Shown piece by piece: positions 7,464-13,498 of a stretch of DNA of 39,982 nt. The stretch covers positions 1 through 39,982 of IMG/VR virus record IMGVR_UViG_3300032163_000619. One strand, given 5' to 3'. Each line of letters begins with the position of its first letter. The first letter of the stretch is position 1. Both the position numbers and the translations under genes were made by a program. The stretch is from a virus. The notes below the pieces were generated by a model that was not told the origin of the DNA, ran no database searches, and worked only from the letters and a program-made list of their open reading frames with translations.

Positions 7464-7496
7464 AAACAACCAATAAACAACCAATAAACAACCAAG
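7464..7496 (+). repeat. Three tandem 11-bp repeats before the first early gene
   Basis: AAACAACCAAT occurs at 7464-7474 and 7475-7485, then AAACAACCAAG at 7486-7496. The last base of the third copy is the G of the GTG start codon at 7496. The array is G-free and so likely unstructured in RNA. It could act as a translation enhancer-like leader or as protein-binding iterons. Confidence 0.7.
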
Positions 7497-7708
7497 TGGA
7501 TATAAATCAAGCCGCTAAAATTATGGGTAAAAAAGGCGGAAACAAAAACAAAAAAAAAGGCAAGGGCTATTTTCAGAACCTGCAAAGATTAAGCAGCCAA
7601 GCCAAACGAAATAAGATTTTAGAATCGTTTAAGGTCGAGGATTTAGATAATTCGGTTACGGCCAAAAGTCTGACCGAGAAACTGGAACAAATAGACGAAA
7701 ACAAATAA
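7496..7708 (+). CDS. Small Lys-rich protein
   Basis: The product is 70 aa from a GTG start, very basic in its first half (GKKGGNKNKKKGKGYF) and helical and acidic in its second half. It is the first gene after the early promoter. No Shine-Dalgarno sequence is visible; the start abuts three tandem repeats. The basic N-terminus suggests nucleic-acid binding, but no family was recognised. Confidence 0.55.
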   Translation: MDINQAAKIMGKKGGNKNKKKGKGYFQNLQRLSSQAKRNKILESFKVEDLDNSVTAKSLTEKLEQIDENK

Positions 7709-7719
7709 CATAACTAAAT

Positions 7720-8070
7720 ATGCACATAAAAATAGAAAAAAGATATTCAGCCGAGACTAAACTAGAAGGAGAAGCAAATTCTTTCAAAGAGTTTATTATT
7801 GCTAATCGTAGCAATTTAAGCGGTAGCGATTTACGCGGTAGCGATTTAAGCGATAGCTATTTACGCGATAGCAATTTAAGCGATAGCGATTTACGCGGTA
7901 GCAATTTAAGCGATAGCAATTTACGCGATAGCAATTTAAGCGATAGCGATTTACGCGATAGCAATTTACGCGGTAGCGATTTACGCGATAGCAATTTACG
8001 CGGATGTAGGATTAAAGTTATCCAAAAAGAAGACCTACTGAGAAGTTTAGGAGTAATAATTGAGGATTGA
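7720..8070 (+). CDS. Pentapeptide-repeat protein (Ser-type repeats)
   Basis: The product is 116 aa. After a ~30-residue N-terminal region there are 13 uninterrupted pentapeptides (7810-8004) of the form S(N/D/Y)L(S/R)(G/D), for example SNLSG, SDLRG, SDLSD and SNLRD, followed by a short helical end. Leu occupies the central position as in the pentapeptide-repeat family (A(D/N)LXX), which folds into a right-handed beta helix. Here Ser replaces the usual Ala at the i-2 position. Family members include DNA-mimic gyrase inhibitors such as MfpA and Qnr, but many have unknown roles. The array is very regular at the DNA level. Confidence 0.85.
   Translation: MHIKIEKRYSAETKLEGEANSFKEFIIANRSNLSGSDLRGSDLSDSYLRDSNLSDSDLRGSNLSDSNLRDSNLSDSDLRDSNLRGSDLRDSNLRGCRIKVIQKEDLLRSLGVIIED
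7810..8004 (+). repeat. 15-bp tandem repeat array (13 units) coding the pentapeptides
   Basis: Units alternate around GCGATTTACGCGGTA and GCAATTTAAGCGATA, differing at only a few positions in any pair. The near-identity of silent positions indicates recent expansion by slippage or unequal recombination rather than long divergence. Confidence 0.9.
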
Positions 8071-8338
8071 AACAAATAATCAAAAATCCCTCTTGCGAGA
8101 GATTTTCGAAAAAATCATTCTAATTCTACCGCAACCGAGGGAACTGTCAAGTATGATAACCGAATCACAAAGCGAAGCTAGGTCAAACTTTCGGATCGGA
8201 TTGACAAACATCCATTCCGACCTGGACTATATCGCTTTTCAATTAGCTAGTGTATTGGAGGCCGATGACCTGGACAACTTAATCGCCAGGTTGCAGGAGA
8301 AGTATAGCGAGAAGGTAAATAAGAAACTTGAACTATGA
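8060..8338 (+). CDS. Hypothetical helical protein
   Basis: The product is 92 aa from a TTG start overlapping the end of the pentapeptide-repeat gene. An internal ATG at 8153 would leave a 61-residue product beginning MITESQSEA. The sequence is helical and amphipathic with an acidic and basic mix at the C-terminus. It overlaps the following nuclease gene by 4 bases (ATGA), showing it belongs to the same operon. No family was recognised. Confidence 0.55.
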   Translation: MRIETNNQKSLLREIFEKIILILPQPRELSSMITESQSEARSNFRIGLTNIHSDLDYIAFQLASVLEADDLDNLIARLQEKYSEKVNKKLEL

Positions 8339-9225
8339 ACAAAGAATTAGTTAAAAAAATACATGACTCCGCTTTAGATATGATGTCTAAGGTAGGATTT
8401 GAGGAAGATGGGCATACTTATAAAAGATTATCAGATGGCAAACTTCTGGCTGGGGTAACGACTGTATCATCAATCATTCCTAAAGATTGGTTATCGGCTT
8501 GGGGTGCAAAAGAAGCAGTCAAAGCGTTAGGATATTCTGATTATCCTGAAGATATTGAATTAGCAAGAGAAGTGTTTAATAAAATTCAATTACTGGGAGA
8601 TATACGCGAAGTTGACGAAGGAGTAAAAGAATACATCGCCCTTCTTAAAGAAGCTAAGGGTGCGTCGGGTCGTAAATCTAAGACCGCCTTGGTGGACGGG
8701 AAAGTCGGTCATTCGTGGCTCGAAGCCTATTGTAAGGCCAAAATCAGAGGTACAAAGCTTCCCACAATGCCTCTAGACGCTTTAAAACGCCCCCTAGAGC
8801 AATTCATAGAGTGGGAGCAGGCAAATGTGGCTTATTGGATACTTTCGGAGGCCAGGGTGGCTTATCCTGAAAAGGAGTATGCCGGAACAATGGATGCTAT
8901 GGCTATGATGAAGACCGATAAACTGGCAATCGTGGATTTCAAGTTCGCCTCACATATCTCTGAAGACTATTATTTGCAGACTGCGGGGTATCAACATACT
9001 TTTGAACCTTATGGAATAAAGATTGACCAAAGAATTATTGTCCGTTTGCCCAAAACTCTTGAGATAGAAGAGTGGGATAAAGAAAATAGAAAATACAAAA
9101 AGATTCCAAACAATATAGAAGTTAAAATAGTTAAAACTCCATACGATTTTGATCGGGACACATTTTTAAATATGTTGCCCGTCAAAAAATGGATTAACTA
9201 TGTAAAAGATGCAAAAAACATTTAA
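8335..9225 (+). CDS. PD-(D/E)XK exonuclease, RecB/Cas4-like
   Basis: The product is 296 aa. The C-terminal half carries the core of the PD-(D/E)XK superfamily: YAGTMDAMA (Asp of motif II), AIVDFKFA (D-x-K motif III) and DYYLQTAGYQ (the QxxxY motif typical of RecB and Cas4 nucleases). An upstream His in VGHSWLEAY corresponds to the motif I helix. A role in phage recombination or DNA-end processing is expected, because it is directly followed by an SSB-like gene. It overlaps its neighbours by 4 and 17 bases. The nuclease call is strong; the biological role is inferred. Confidence 0.85.
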   Translation: MNKELVKKIHDSALDMMSKVGFEEDGHTYKRLSDGKLLAGVTTVSSIIPKDWLSAWGAKEAVKALGYSDYPEDIELAREVFNKIQLLGDIREVDEGVKEYIALLKEAKGASGRKSKTALVDGKVGHSWLEAYCKAKIRGTKLPTMPLDALKRPLEQFIEWEQANVAYWILSEARVAYPEKEYAGTMDAMAMMKTDKLAIVDFKFASHISEDYYLQTAGYQHTFEPYGIKIDQRIIVRLPKTLEIEEWDKENRKYKKIPNNIEVKIVKTPYDFDRDTFLNMLPVKKWINYVKDAKNI

Positions 9226-9523
9226 AATTTTAGGCAGAGAACCATATAACTTCACGGCCAGGGACGGCAAGGTCTATCCGAAGTGCCGGTATCAGACGGA
9301 CTCGGATGCTTTAGACCTATTCGCCCTCAACCTTGAGGTCGGCAAGTCGTATGACTTTGAGGAACAGGAAAAAGAAGCTAATGGCAGGGTGTATAAGAAT
9401 TGGGTGTTGGTCAAGCCCAAAAATACCCTGGAGTTAAGGATAGAAGTTTTGGAAAGCCGTGTTTCTAAACTTGAGAGTATGTCCTTTCAAGATGAACCAG
9501 ACCTTTCACAAATACCCTTTTGA
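9209..9523 (+). CDS. ssb: Single-stranded DNA-binding-like protein with acidic tip
   Basis: The product is 104 aa. The first ~70 residues read as alternating beta strands with aromatic residues (TFKILGREPYNFTARDG, RYQTDSDALDLFALNL, YKNWVLVKP), consistent with an OB fold. A short coiled segment (LELRIEVLESRVSKLE) follows. The end is DEPDLSQIPF, and the acidic stretch ending IPF closely resembles the conserved SSB C-terminal tip (DDDIPF in E. coli) that recruits repair proteins. The gene overlaps the RecB-like nuclease, a common recombination pairing. The OB-fold assignment is inference; the tip is seen directly. Confidence 0.6.
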   Translation: MQKTFKILGREPYNFTARDGKVYPKCRYQTDSDALDLFALNLEVGKSYDFEEQEKEANGRVYKNWVLVKPKNTLELRIEVLESRVSKLESMSFQDEPDLSQIPF

Positions 9524-9864
9524 TGACCATTAGAGAAATTGTCTATGAACGCCAAAATGAAATTAAAAAAGGGGTTTTCACGCCGACAAGAGCTTCAGAA
9601 ATACTTGTTGAACTCGCCTCAATTCTCGGAAATTGCAATGACCGAATCCGAGAAACTGACGTGGCATATAATAAAGAGTTGCTTCGCTGGCTGGATTCTG
9701 AAACGAAGGCAAACCGAGCAAGAATCAAGGCCGAGTGTTCCAAAGAATACTTGGACAAGCGTGAGGCAAGAGATATTAAGGAATTAGTCGTGGAAATAAT
9801 GCGTAGCTTAAAGTATTATCTCAATAACGCCGAAGAGGAATACGGTCTCGGCAAATATCAATGA
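9523..9864 (+). CDS. Hypothetical helical protein in recombination operon
   Basis: The product is 113 aa, taking ATG 9523, which overlaps the SSB-like stop as ATGA; TTG 9520 is the alternative start. It is all helical and highly charged, with a predicted coiled coil (TKANRARIKAECSKEYLDKR) and no catalytic motif. Its position between an SSB-like protein and a winged-helix protein suggests a DNA metabolism accessory. It shares 4 bases with the next gene. No family was recognised. Confidence 0.6.
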   Translation: MTIREIVYERQNEIKKGVFTPTRASEILVELASILGNCNDRIRETDVAYNKELLRWLDSETKANRARIKAECSKEYLDKREARDIKELVVEIMRSLKYYLNNAEEEYGLGKYQ

Positions 9865-10109
9865 CCATAAAAAAGACCATAATAACCCTCCTGCAAACCA
9901 ACGGCCCAATGTTTAAGGGAGTGATTGAGGATAAAGTCCGAGAATCCAATCGGGTCATGGGCGACACGACCTCCCGCCGTCTGCGAGAACTGACCAAGGC
10001 GGAAATTATTAAAAAGGAAATCGTGGACGGAAACACGGTCTATGTCTTAATTGAAAAGCATATCCCAAAGCCCGTCTACCTAAACCCCAACACGATAAGA
10101 CTGGAATAG
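9861..10109 (+). CDS. Winged-helix DNA-binding protein
   Basis: The product is 82 aa. The pattern is a helix (IITLLQTNGPMFKGVIEDKV), a recognition-like helix (GDTTSRRLRELTKAEII) and a beta wing (KKEIVDGNTVYVLI), which is the winged helix-turn-helix layout. It is the last gene of the run starting at 7496 and is followed by a regulatory gap, so it may be an operon regulator. ATGA overlap couples it to the previous gene. Confidence 0.7.
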   Translation: MTIKKTIITLLQTNGPMFKGVIEDKVRESNRVMGDTTSRRLRELTKAEIIKKEIVDGNTVYVLIEKHIPKPVYLNPNTIRLE

Positions 10110-10181
10110 TCCACTGTTTATCCACTTATTTGTTTGGCGGTTATTTTAAAAAGGAGTAGGGTAGGGTTATAAACAGAATAC

Positions 10182-10209
10182 TTGTATTAACTTGCGGGCA
10201 TGGTATTAT
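10182..10209 (+). promoter_or_regulatory. Promoter-like hexamers before a terminator
   Basis: TTGTAT (10182-10187), 16-base spacer, TATTAT (10204-10209). The expected start point (~10216) coincides with the left arm of the terminator hairpin at 10217, so a very short RNA would result. It may not be an active promoter. Confidence 0.3.
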
Positions 10210-10216
10210 GCTAAAA

Positions 10217-10252
10217 ACATCCAACCTAACCGCAAGTGGGTTGGGTGTTTTG
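10217..10252 (+). terminator. Rho-independent terminator after the early operon
   Basis: ACATCCAACC (10217-10226) pairs with GGTTGGGTGT (10239-10248), 10 bp with one G-U, 12-base loop, then TTTTGTTT. It ends the 7496-10109 operon. The loop contains CCGCAAGT (10230-10237), a perfect complement of ACTTGCGG at 10190-10197, so an upstream strand could contact the terminator loop. Confidence 0.75.
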
Positions 10253-10495
10253 TTTAGGGAGTCAGAGTTCTAAACTACTCAATCTTTTCCTCGCAAGAGG
10301 TTCGGCAATTAAAAGGTAATTCACAAGTTTAGCTACATACTTCATACCTATACCGAGTCATATCTAGCATCCTTTGAGTCAGACAAGATTCTGACTGGAT
10401 GACCTAGAACCCACGATATGAACGGGTAGGGAGAAGGGTAGAGGGTGCATTCAAACCTCTTAGGGCTTAATAAGGGGTAGGGGCATTTCGTAAAA
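10253..10495 (+). other. Gene-free region with hairpin and G-quadruplex motif
   Basis: This part of the 386-base gap (10110-10495) holds no ORF that I can support. It contains a perfect 7-bp hairpin (AGTCAGA 10377-10383 with TCTGACT 10390-10396) and a four-tract G motif at 10424-10445: GGG-TA-GGG-AGAA-GGG-TAGA-GGG. Further G-rich repeats of the AGGGTAGGG or GGGGTAGGGG kind occur at 10154-10166 and 10475-10485. In an AT-rich genome this G-strand bias stands out. It could be a leader RNA, a regulatory site or a replication or packaging element. Confidence 0.5.
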
Positions 10496-10762
10496 ATGAG
10501 AATATATAAAAATAAACCAGAACAAAGTTTTAAAGAATTGGCGAATAAAAATGGTTTTCAAGTAATGAGAAGGGGTTATCCTGACTTTATGATTTTAAAA
10601 GATAGTAAGATTATTGGTTTTGTAGAAGTTAAGCGTTCTAAATCTGTTGAATTAAAAATATCTCAAAAAATATTTGGTAACTTTTGTAGAGAATTTGATA
10701 TGCCATTCTTTAAATGGACTCCAAAAGATGAATTTCCTGTATTATTAAAGGGAGGGGATTAA
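10496..10762 (+). CDS. Small PD-(D/E)XK/VRR-NUC-like nuclease
   Basis: The product is 88 aa. RRGYPDFMIL gives the conserved Asp after a turn, followed by IIGFVEVKRSKS, the ExK element, and a helix beginning LKISQ. This is the minimal VRR-NUC or resolvase-like nuclease core found in many phages. It is free-standing, with no fused helicase. It is the first gene after the G-rich gap and starts without a strong ribosome binding site. A structure-specific endonuclease role is expected from the family but not shown. Confidence 0.75.
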   Translation: MRIYKNKPEQSFKELANKNGFQVMRRGYPDFMILKDSKIIGFVEVKRSKSVELKISQKIFGNFCREFDMPFFKWTPKDEFPVLLKGGD

Positions 10763-10847
10763 ATAAATTTTGCGAAAATGGATTTATTATATCAAAGATG
10801 TGTGGCAACGGAGTAGTAAGCAATGTGGTTATAGAAATAATCAAACT

Positions 10848-11093
10848 ATGCAACCCCTCCCCCTAAAAGACTACAAACCCAAAAAATTAACCCGCTATGA
10901 TTTGGTTAAAGAAATTGCCGATCGATTGAATGAGCGGGCGGGAAAGTGGCTGAAGCTCTTGGAGGGTTGGGAATGGAAAGATATAGACGAGGTGTATCGT
11001 TCCGCCCTCGCTCTCTCAAAAGACCGAGATATGCCATTCGCTAAAAGTTTCAACTGGCATATTAAGGAGATTAAGAAATCAATGAGTGGATAA
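10848..11093 (+). CDS. Hypothetical protein
   Basis: The product is 81 aa from ATG 10848. A TTG at 10770 would add 26 residues, but the added part is poor in family-like character. The context AATAATCAAACTATG is identical to that of the hypervariable protein gene at 12558, which supports ATG 10848. The sequence is helical with many Trp and Lys residues (GKWLKLLEGWEWKDIDEVY, SFNWHIKEIKKS). No family was recognised. Confidence 0.55.
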   Translation: MQPLPLKDYKPKKLTRYDLVKEIADRLNERAGKWLKLLEGWEWKDIDEVYRSALALSKDRDMPFAKSFNWHIKEIKKSMSG

Positions 11094-11098
11094 GTGAT

Positions 11099-11128
11099 TT
11101 GACTACATTATATACATTGTCCTATAAT
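11099..11128 (+). promoter_or_regulatory. Strong sigma70-like promoter, probably leaderless mRNA
   Basis: TTGACT (11099-11104), 18-base spacer, perfect TATAAT (11123-11128). The ATG of the following gene is at 11135, six bases after the -10 box, which places the likely transcription start at or next to the start codon. The same TATAAT-N6-ATG arrangement occurs before the small terminase gene. Confidence 0.7.
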
Positions 11129-11134
11129 GGATTT

Positions 11135-11305
11135 ATGAATAAAAGAAAACAACTCTCAATGAAACGGCTGACTCAAATGGCTTCTGACCATTTGATTGCC
11201 AAACTCGGCTCGGAAGAAAAAAACATTTCTAAAGTTAAGCAAGCCCGCAAGATTGTTTTAGAGTATCTGGATTATGTCTGGAAGAATAAAGAAAAGGATT
11301 TGTAA
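11135..11305 (+). CDS. Small basic helical protein
   Basis: The product is 56 aa from ATG 11135. The frame extends 5' to TTG 11099, but those bases are the promoter -35 and -10, so the ATG is preferred. It is basic and helical (MNKRKQLSMKRLTQMASDHL, ARKIVLEYLDYVWKNKEKDL). Expression is likely from a leaderless transcript. The TAA stop overlaps the ATG of a short remnant ORF. Small basic helical proteins at such positions are often regulators, but no motif shows this. Confidence 0.55.
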   Translation: MNKRKQLSMKRLTQMASDHLIAKLGSEEKNISKVKQARKIVLEYLDYVWKNKEKDL

Positions 11306-11352
11306 TGAAACAAAAGAGCATTAGCCAGCTAAAAATCAATGAGTCTAAATAA
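11305..11352 (+). pseudogene. Duplicated 5' end of the downstream VRR-NUC gene
   Basis: ATG 11305 opens a 15-codon frame encoding MKQKSISQLKINESK. Bases 11306-11343 match 12216-12253 at 35 of 38 positions, the latter being the start of the nuclease gene (MKQKSISQPKIKEK). The upstream copy retains the ATG coupled to the previous stop (TAATG), while the downstream functional copy starts with TTG. The fragment therefore looks like the original gene start left behind when 910 bp carrying the SPFH gene arrived. Confidence 0.7.
11306..11343 (+). repeat. 38-bp direct repeat, left copy
   Basis: Matches 12216-12253 with three mismatches. The two copies are exactly 910 bp apart and flank the SPFH gene. 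Confidence 0.85.
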
Positions 11353-11387
11353 ATTAACGGCCTCCAGTCCGTCAACTGGAAAAAATA

Positions 11388-12212
11388 ATGTACACGGATA
11401 AGGACGGGAAAGCATTAGTGGGTAAAGCATTAGTGGGTAAATTAGTTAGCCATATAGTATTTGGCTTTATTGGGCTTATAATATTATTTGGTTCTTGGGC
11501 GATTGTTGGAGCTGGTGAGCGTGGGGTAAGAGTCAGATTAGGTGCAGTTATAGATAAGTCAATTCTTCCTGGATTTACTTTCAAGATTCCTCTTATTGAA
11601 AGCATTGTAAAACTCAATGTTCAAATAAAAAAAGAATCAGCTAATTTAGATGCGGCTTCCAAAGATTTGCAGACAGTAACTTCAGTCGTGGCGTTGAATT
11701 ATCACCTAGACCCAAGTAAAGTATCAATTACTTATAGAGATATAGGGTTAGATTACAATGCTAGAATTATTGACCCCGCTCTACAAGAATCATTAAAAGC
11801 ATCTACGGCTCAATTTACTGCCGAGGATTTAATCCAAAAACGAGAAGAAGCTAGACAAATTGTTAAGGATTTATTGAGTAAAAAGCTGTTAGCTCACGGA
11901 ATTATTGTTGATGAATTTAATGTCGTTAATTTTAAATTTTCGTCTACCTTTGAACAAGCGATTGAAGCTAAAGTTACAACTGAACAAAATGCTCTAGCGG
12001 CCAAAAATAAACTTTCTCAAATCCAGTATGAAGCCCAACAAAGAGTGGCACAAGCAGATGGCGAAGCAAAAGCTATTGCCATTCAAGCTCAAGCCATACA
12101 ACAATCTGGTGGCAAAGAATATGTTAATTTGAAATGGGTAGAAAAATGGAACGGTCAACTTCCACAAACAATGTTAGGCAGTAATACACCCCTAGTTAAT
12201 ATCGGAAAATAA
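11388..12212 (+). CDS. SPFH/Band-7 (prohibitin/stomatin-like) membrane protein
   Basis: The product is 274 aa. An N-terminal membrane helix (IVFGFIGLIILFGSWAIV) is followed by the Band-7 domain: AGERGVRVRLGAV, LPGFTFKIPLIESIVKLNVQ, SKDLQTVTSVVALNYHL and the HGIIVDEFNVVNFKFSSTF strand-helix region. A long helical C-terminal part rich in Gln, Ala and Glu (AAKNKLSQIQYEAQQRVAQA) then continues, as in prohibitins. Family members form ring or cage oligomers on membranes and modulate FtsH-type proteases; the phage role is unknown. A short duplication near the N-terminus (KALVGKALVGKLVG-like) is visible. It lies between two 38-bp direct repeats, indicating late acquisition. Confidence 0.88.
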   Translation: MYTDKDGKALVGKALVGKLVSHIVFGFIGLIILFGSWAIVGAGERGVRVRLGAVIDKSILPGFTFKIPLIESIVKLNVQIKKESANLDAASKDLQTVTSVVALNYHLDPSKVSITYRDIGLDYNARIIDPALQESLKASTAQFTAEDLIQKREEARQIVKDLLSKKLLAHGIIVDEFNVVNFKFSSTFEQAIEAKVTTEQNALAAKNKLSQIQYEAQQRVAQADGEAKAIAIQAQAIQQSGGKEYVNLKWVEKWNGQLPQTMLGSNTPLVNIGK

Positions 12213-12214
12213 AT

Positions 12215-12550
12215 TTGAAACAAAAGAGCATTAGCCAACCAAAAATCAAAGAGAAGGATTTGCAAAGGGCAATCCTTGACTGGCTGAGACTGAAAAGAAT
12301 CTTTGCCTTTAAAATAAATAATGTGGGCATTAAGAAGCCAAATGGCAGTTATATCCCCAGCCAGTTGCGTGGAATCAGCGACATAGTGGGTATTTTGCCC
12401 CACACGGGGCGATTCCTGGCGATTGAGGTGAAAGGGTCGGGCGGAGTCGTATCGCCTCACCAAGAGCAGTTTATCGCTAATATCAACAAGTGGGGCGGAG
12501 TAGGAATAATTGCCTATAAGTTGGAAGACATAATAGAAGTTTTAAAATAA
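12215..12550 (+). CDS. VRR-NUC domain nuclease
   Basis: The product is 111 aa from a TTG start. The core motifs of the VRR-NUC family are present: EKDLQRAILDWL (N-terminal helix with conserved Glu and Gln), GISDIVGIL (Asp) and FLAIEVKGSGG (ExK), followed by SPHQEQFIANINKWGG. Such free-standing proteins are common in phage replication regions and are thought to act as structure-specific nucleases. The gene start is duplicated 910 bp upstream with an ATG, so the present TTG start is probably a consequence of insertion of the SPFH gene. Confidence 0.88.
   Translation: MKQKSISQPKIKEKDLQRAILDWLRLKRIFAFKINNVGIKKPNGSYIPSQLRGISDIVGILPHTGRFLAIEVKGSGGVVSPHQEQFIANINKWGGVGIIAYKLEDIIEVLK
12216..12253 (+). 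repeat. 38-bp direct repeat, right copy
   Basis: Right copy of the repeat flanking the SPFH gene; it forms the first codons of the VRR-NUC gene. Confidence 0.85.
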
Positions 12551-12557
12551 TCAAACT

Positions 12558-13079
12558 ATGGAAAATCTAATCAAAACCTTTACCGTAAATATAACCAAAC
12601 AAACTTGGAAACAGGCCGTAAGCTCTGTCGGCAACACTCCTAAAGATTATAAAGTCTGGAAAGTCGGCGACCAGTTTAAGCACCCTAAACTTGGCCAAAG
12701 AGAGTTGGTCTTGGTCAATGGTATAAAGTCTTTTAAGAAAGCCATTGAATACGCCAAAGATAATAAATTAAACCTAACTTCTCCTTATGAAGTCTTCGCC
12801 TTAAAGATTAATTTTGAGAAAGAACTTGGGGGTTATGGCCACATCGTGGCCACCACGGAGTGCGCCTTCGTGGGCTACCGGCGGGCATGCGATGTCTGGT
12901 GGCGCGGCGGGTCCCGCGAGGCCCGCCTGGGTTGGCTCGAGGGCTTCGGCAGCTCCAGTGGTTGGTTTGCCTTCTCCCGCGATTCCAGTAAATCTTCAGC
13001 TCCCGACTTGAATAATAAAGATTTAGACGGCGAAGTTGTTGAAATCAAGGGAATAGAATATAAATTAACTAAGATTTAA
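12558..13079 (+). CDS. Hypervariable protein 1, candidate DGR target
   Basis: The product is 173 aa. Residues 1-94 are closely similar to the second paralog (13597-14238). Residues 95-140 (bases 12840-12977) form a GC-rich block ending GWFAFS, with Trp, Gly and Arg-rich content (VWWRGGS) compatible with the C-type-lectin-like variable domain of DGR target proteins. The tail (residues ~141-173) is unrelated to the paralog. Within the block, codon positions 1 and 2 differ between paralogs while third positions are conserved, which is the DGR pattern. The start context AATAATCAAACTATG lacks a Shine-Dalgarno sequence. A ligand- or receptor-binding role is inferred. Confidence 0.75.
   Translation: MENLIKTFTVNITKQTWKQAVSSVGNTPKDYKVWKVGDQFKHPKLGQRELVLVNGIKSFKKAIEYAKDNKLNLTSPYEVFALKINFEKELGGYGHIVATTECAFVGYRRACDVWWRGGSREARLGWLEGFGSSSGWFAFSRDSSKSSAPDLNNKDLDGEVVEIKGIEYKLTKI
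12840..12977 (+). other. Candidate DGR variable region 1
   Basis: A 46-codon block aligned without gaps to 13879-14016. It is far more GC-rich than either flank. Conserved residues use A-free codons (GCC, TCC, CGC, GGC, CTG, CTC, TGG), which is expected if adenines in a template are the mutable positions. There are 14 amino-acid replacements against only two silent changes between copies. Confidence 0.7.
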
Positions 13080-13105
13080 GCGATTTGAATCTATGCTTAT
13101 CCATA

Positions 13106-13303
13106 ATGGAAAACTTAACAGAAAAACAAACAAAAAAAATGATTGAAAAAGCCAAAGGTTCTTGGAAAGTTTTTAATGAGTGGATGGCGGGTCAAACTTG
13201 CCCGTTGATAGATGGAAAGTGTGGATATTACGAATATGATGTAGCCAGATTTATTAGATATAAGTGCAACCCCAAAAATGAGCCATACGAAGAATGGGAT
13301 TAA
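13106..13303 (+). CDS. Small hypothetical protein
   Basis: The product is 65 aa from ATG 13106; a TTG at 13085 would add seven residues. It is charged and helical at the N-terminus, followed by a segment with two Cys (TCPLIDGKCGYYEYD) and a third (RYKCNPKN). It lies between the two hypervariable-protein genes. No family was recognised. Confidence 0.5.
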   Translation: MENLTEKQTKKMIEKAKGSWKVFNEWMAGQTCPLIDGKCGYYEYDVARFIRYKCNPKNEPYEEWD

Positions 13304-13312
13304 CTCCCCCCT

Positions 13313-13498
13313 ATGTCATTAAAACAAATTAAACGATATATGAAATTAAATAATCCTTCTAAACTTTGGCCTTTTCTCCTAGTATTCTTTATCCTATTTA
13401 CGATTGAAAACTTTGGATTAAAAAGATATCTTTGGGCTTCATTTGATGCGATTTTTTCAGTTATTTCATTTTTTGCGGTATTAAATAATATAAAATGA
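13313..13498 (+). CDS. Small two-helix membrane protein
   Basis: The product is 61 aa. There are two hydrophobic helices, LWPFLLVFFILFTI and SFDAIFSVISFFAVL, separated by a short basic loop. The stop overlaps the start of the second hypervariable-protein ORF (ATGA at 13495), suggesting coupled translation. Its relation to the variable proteins is unknown; a membrane anchor or envelope protein is possible. Confidence 0.5.
   Translation: MSLKQIKRYMKLNNPSKLWPFLLVFFILFTIENFGLKRYLWASFDAIFSVISFFAVLNNIK

Noticed and set aside
7720-8070. Calling the pentapeptide protein a Qnr/MfpA-type gyrase protector
   Set aside because: Only 13 repeats and a Ser-type core; family membership alone does not establish gyrase binding.
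12814-13011. 65-aa + strand ORF in a second frame of hypervariable gene 1 (and 13853-14068 in gene 2)
   Set aside because: Open only because the block is GC-rich and stop-poor; the main frame has the conserved paralog and the DGR-type codon pattern.
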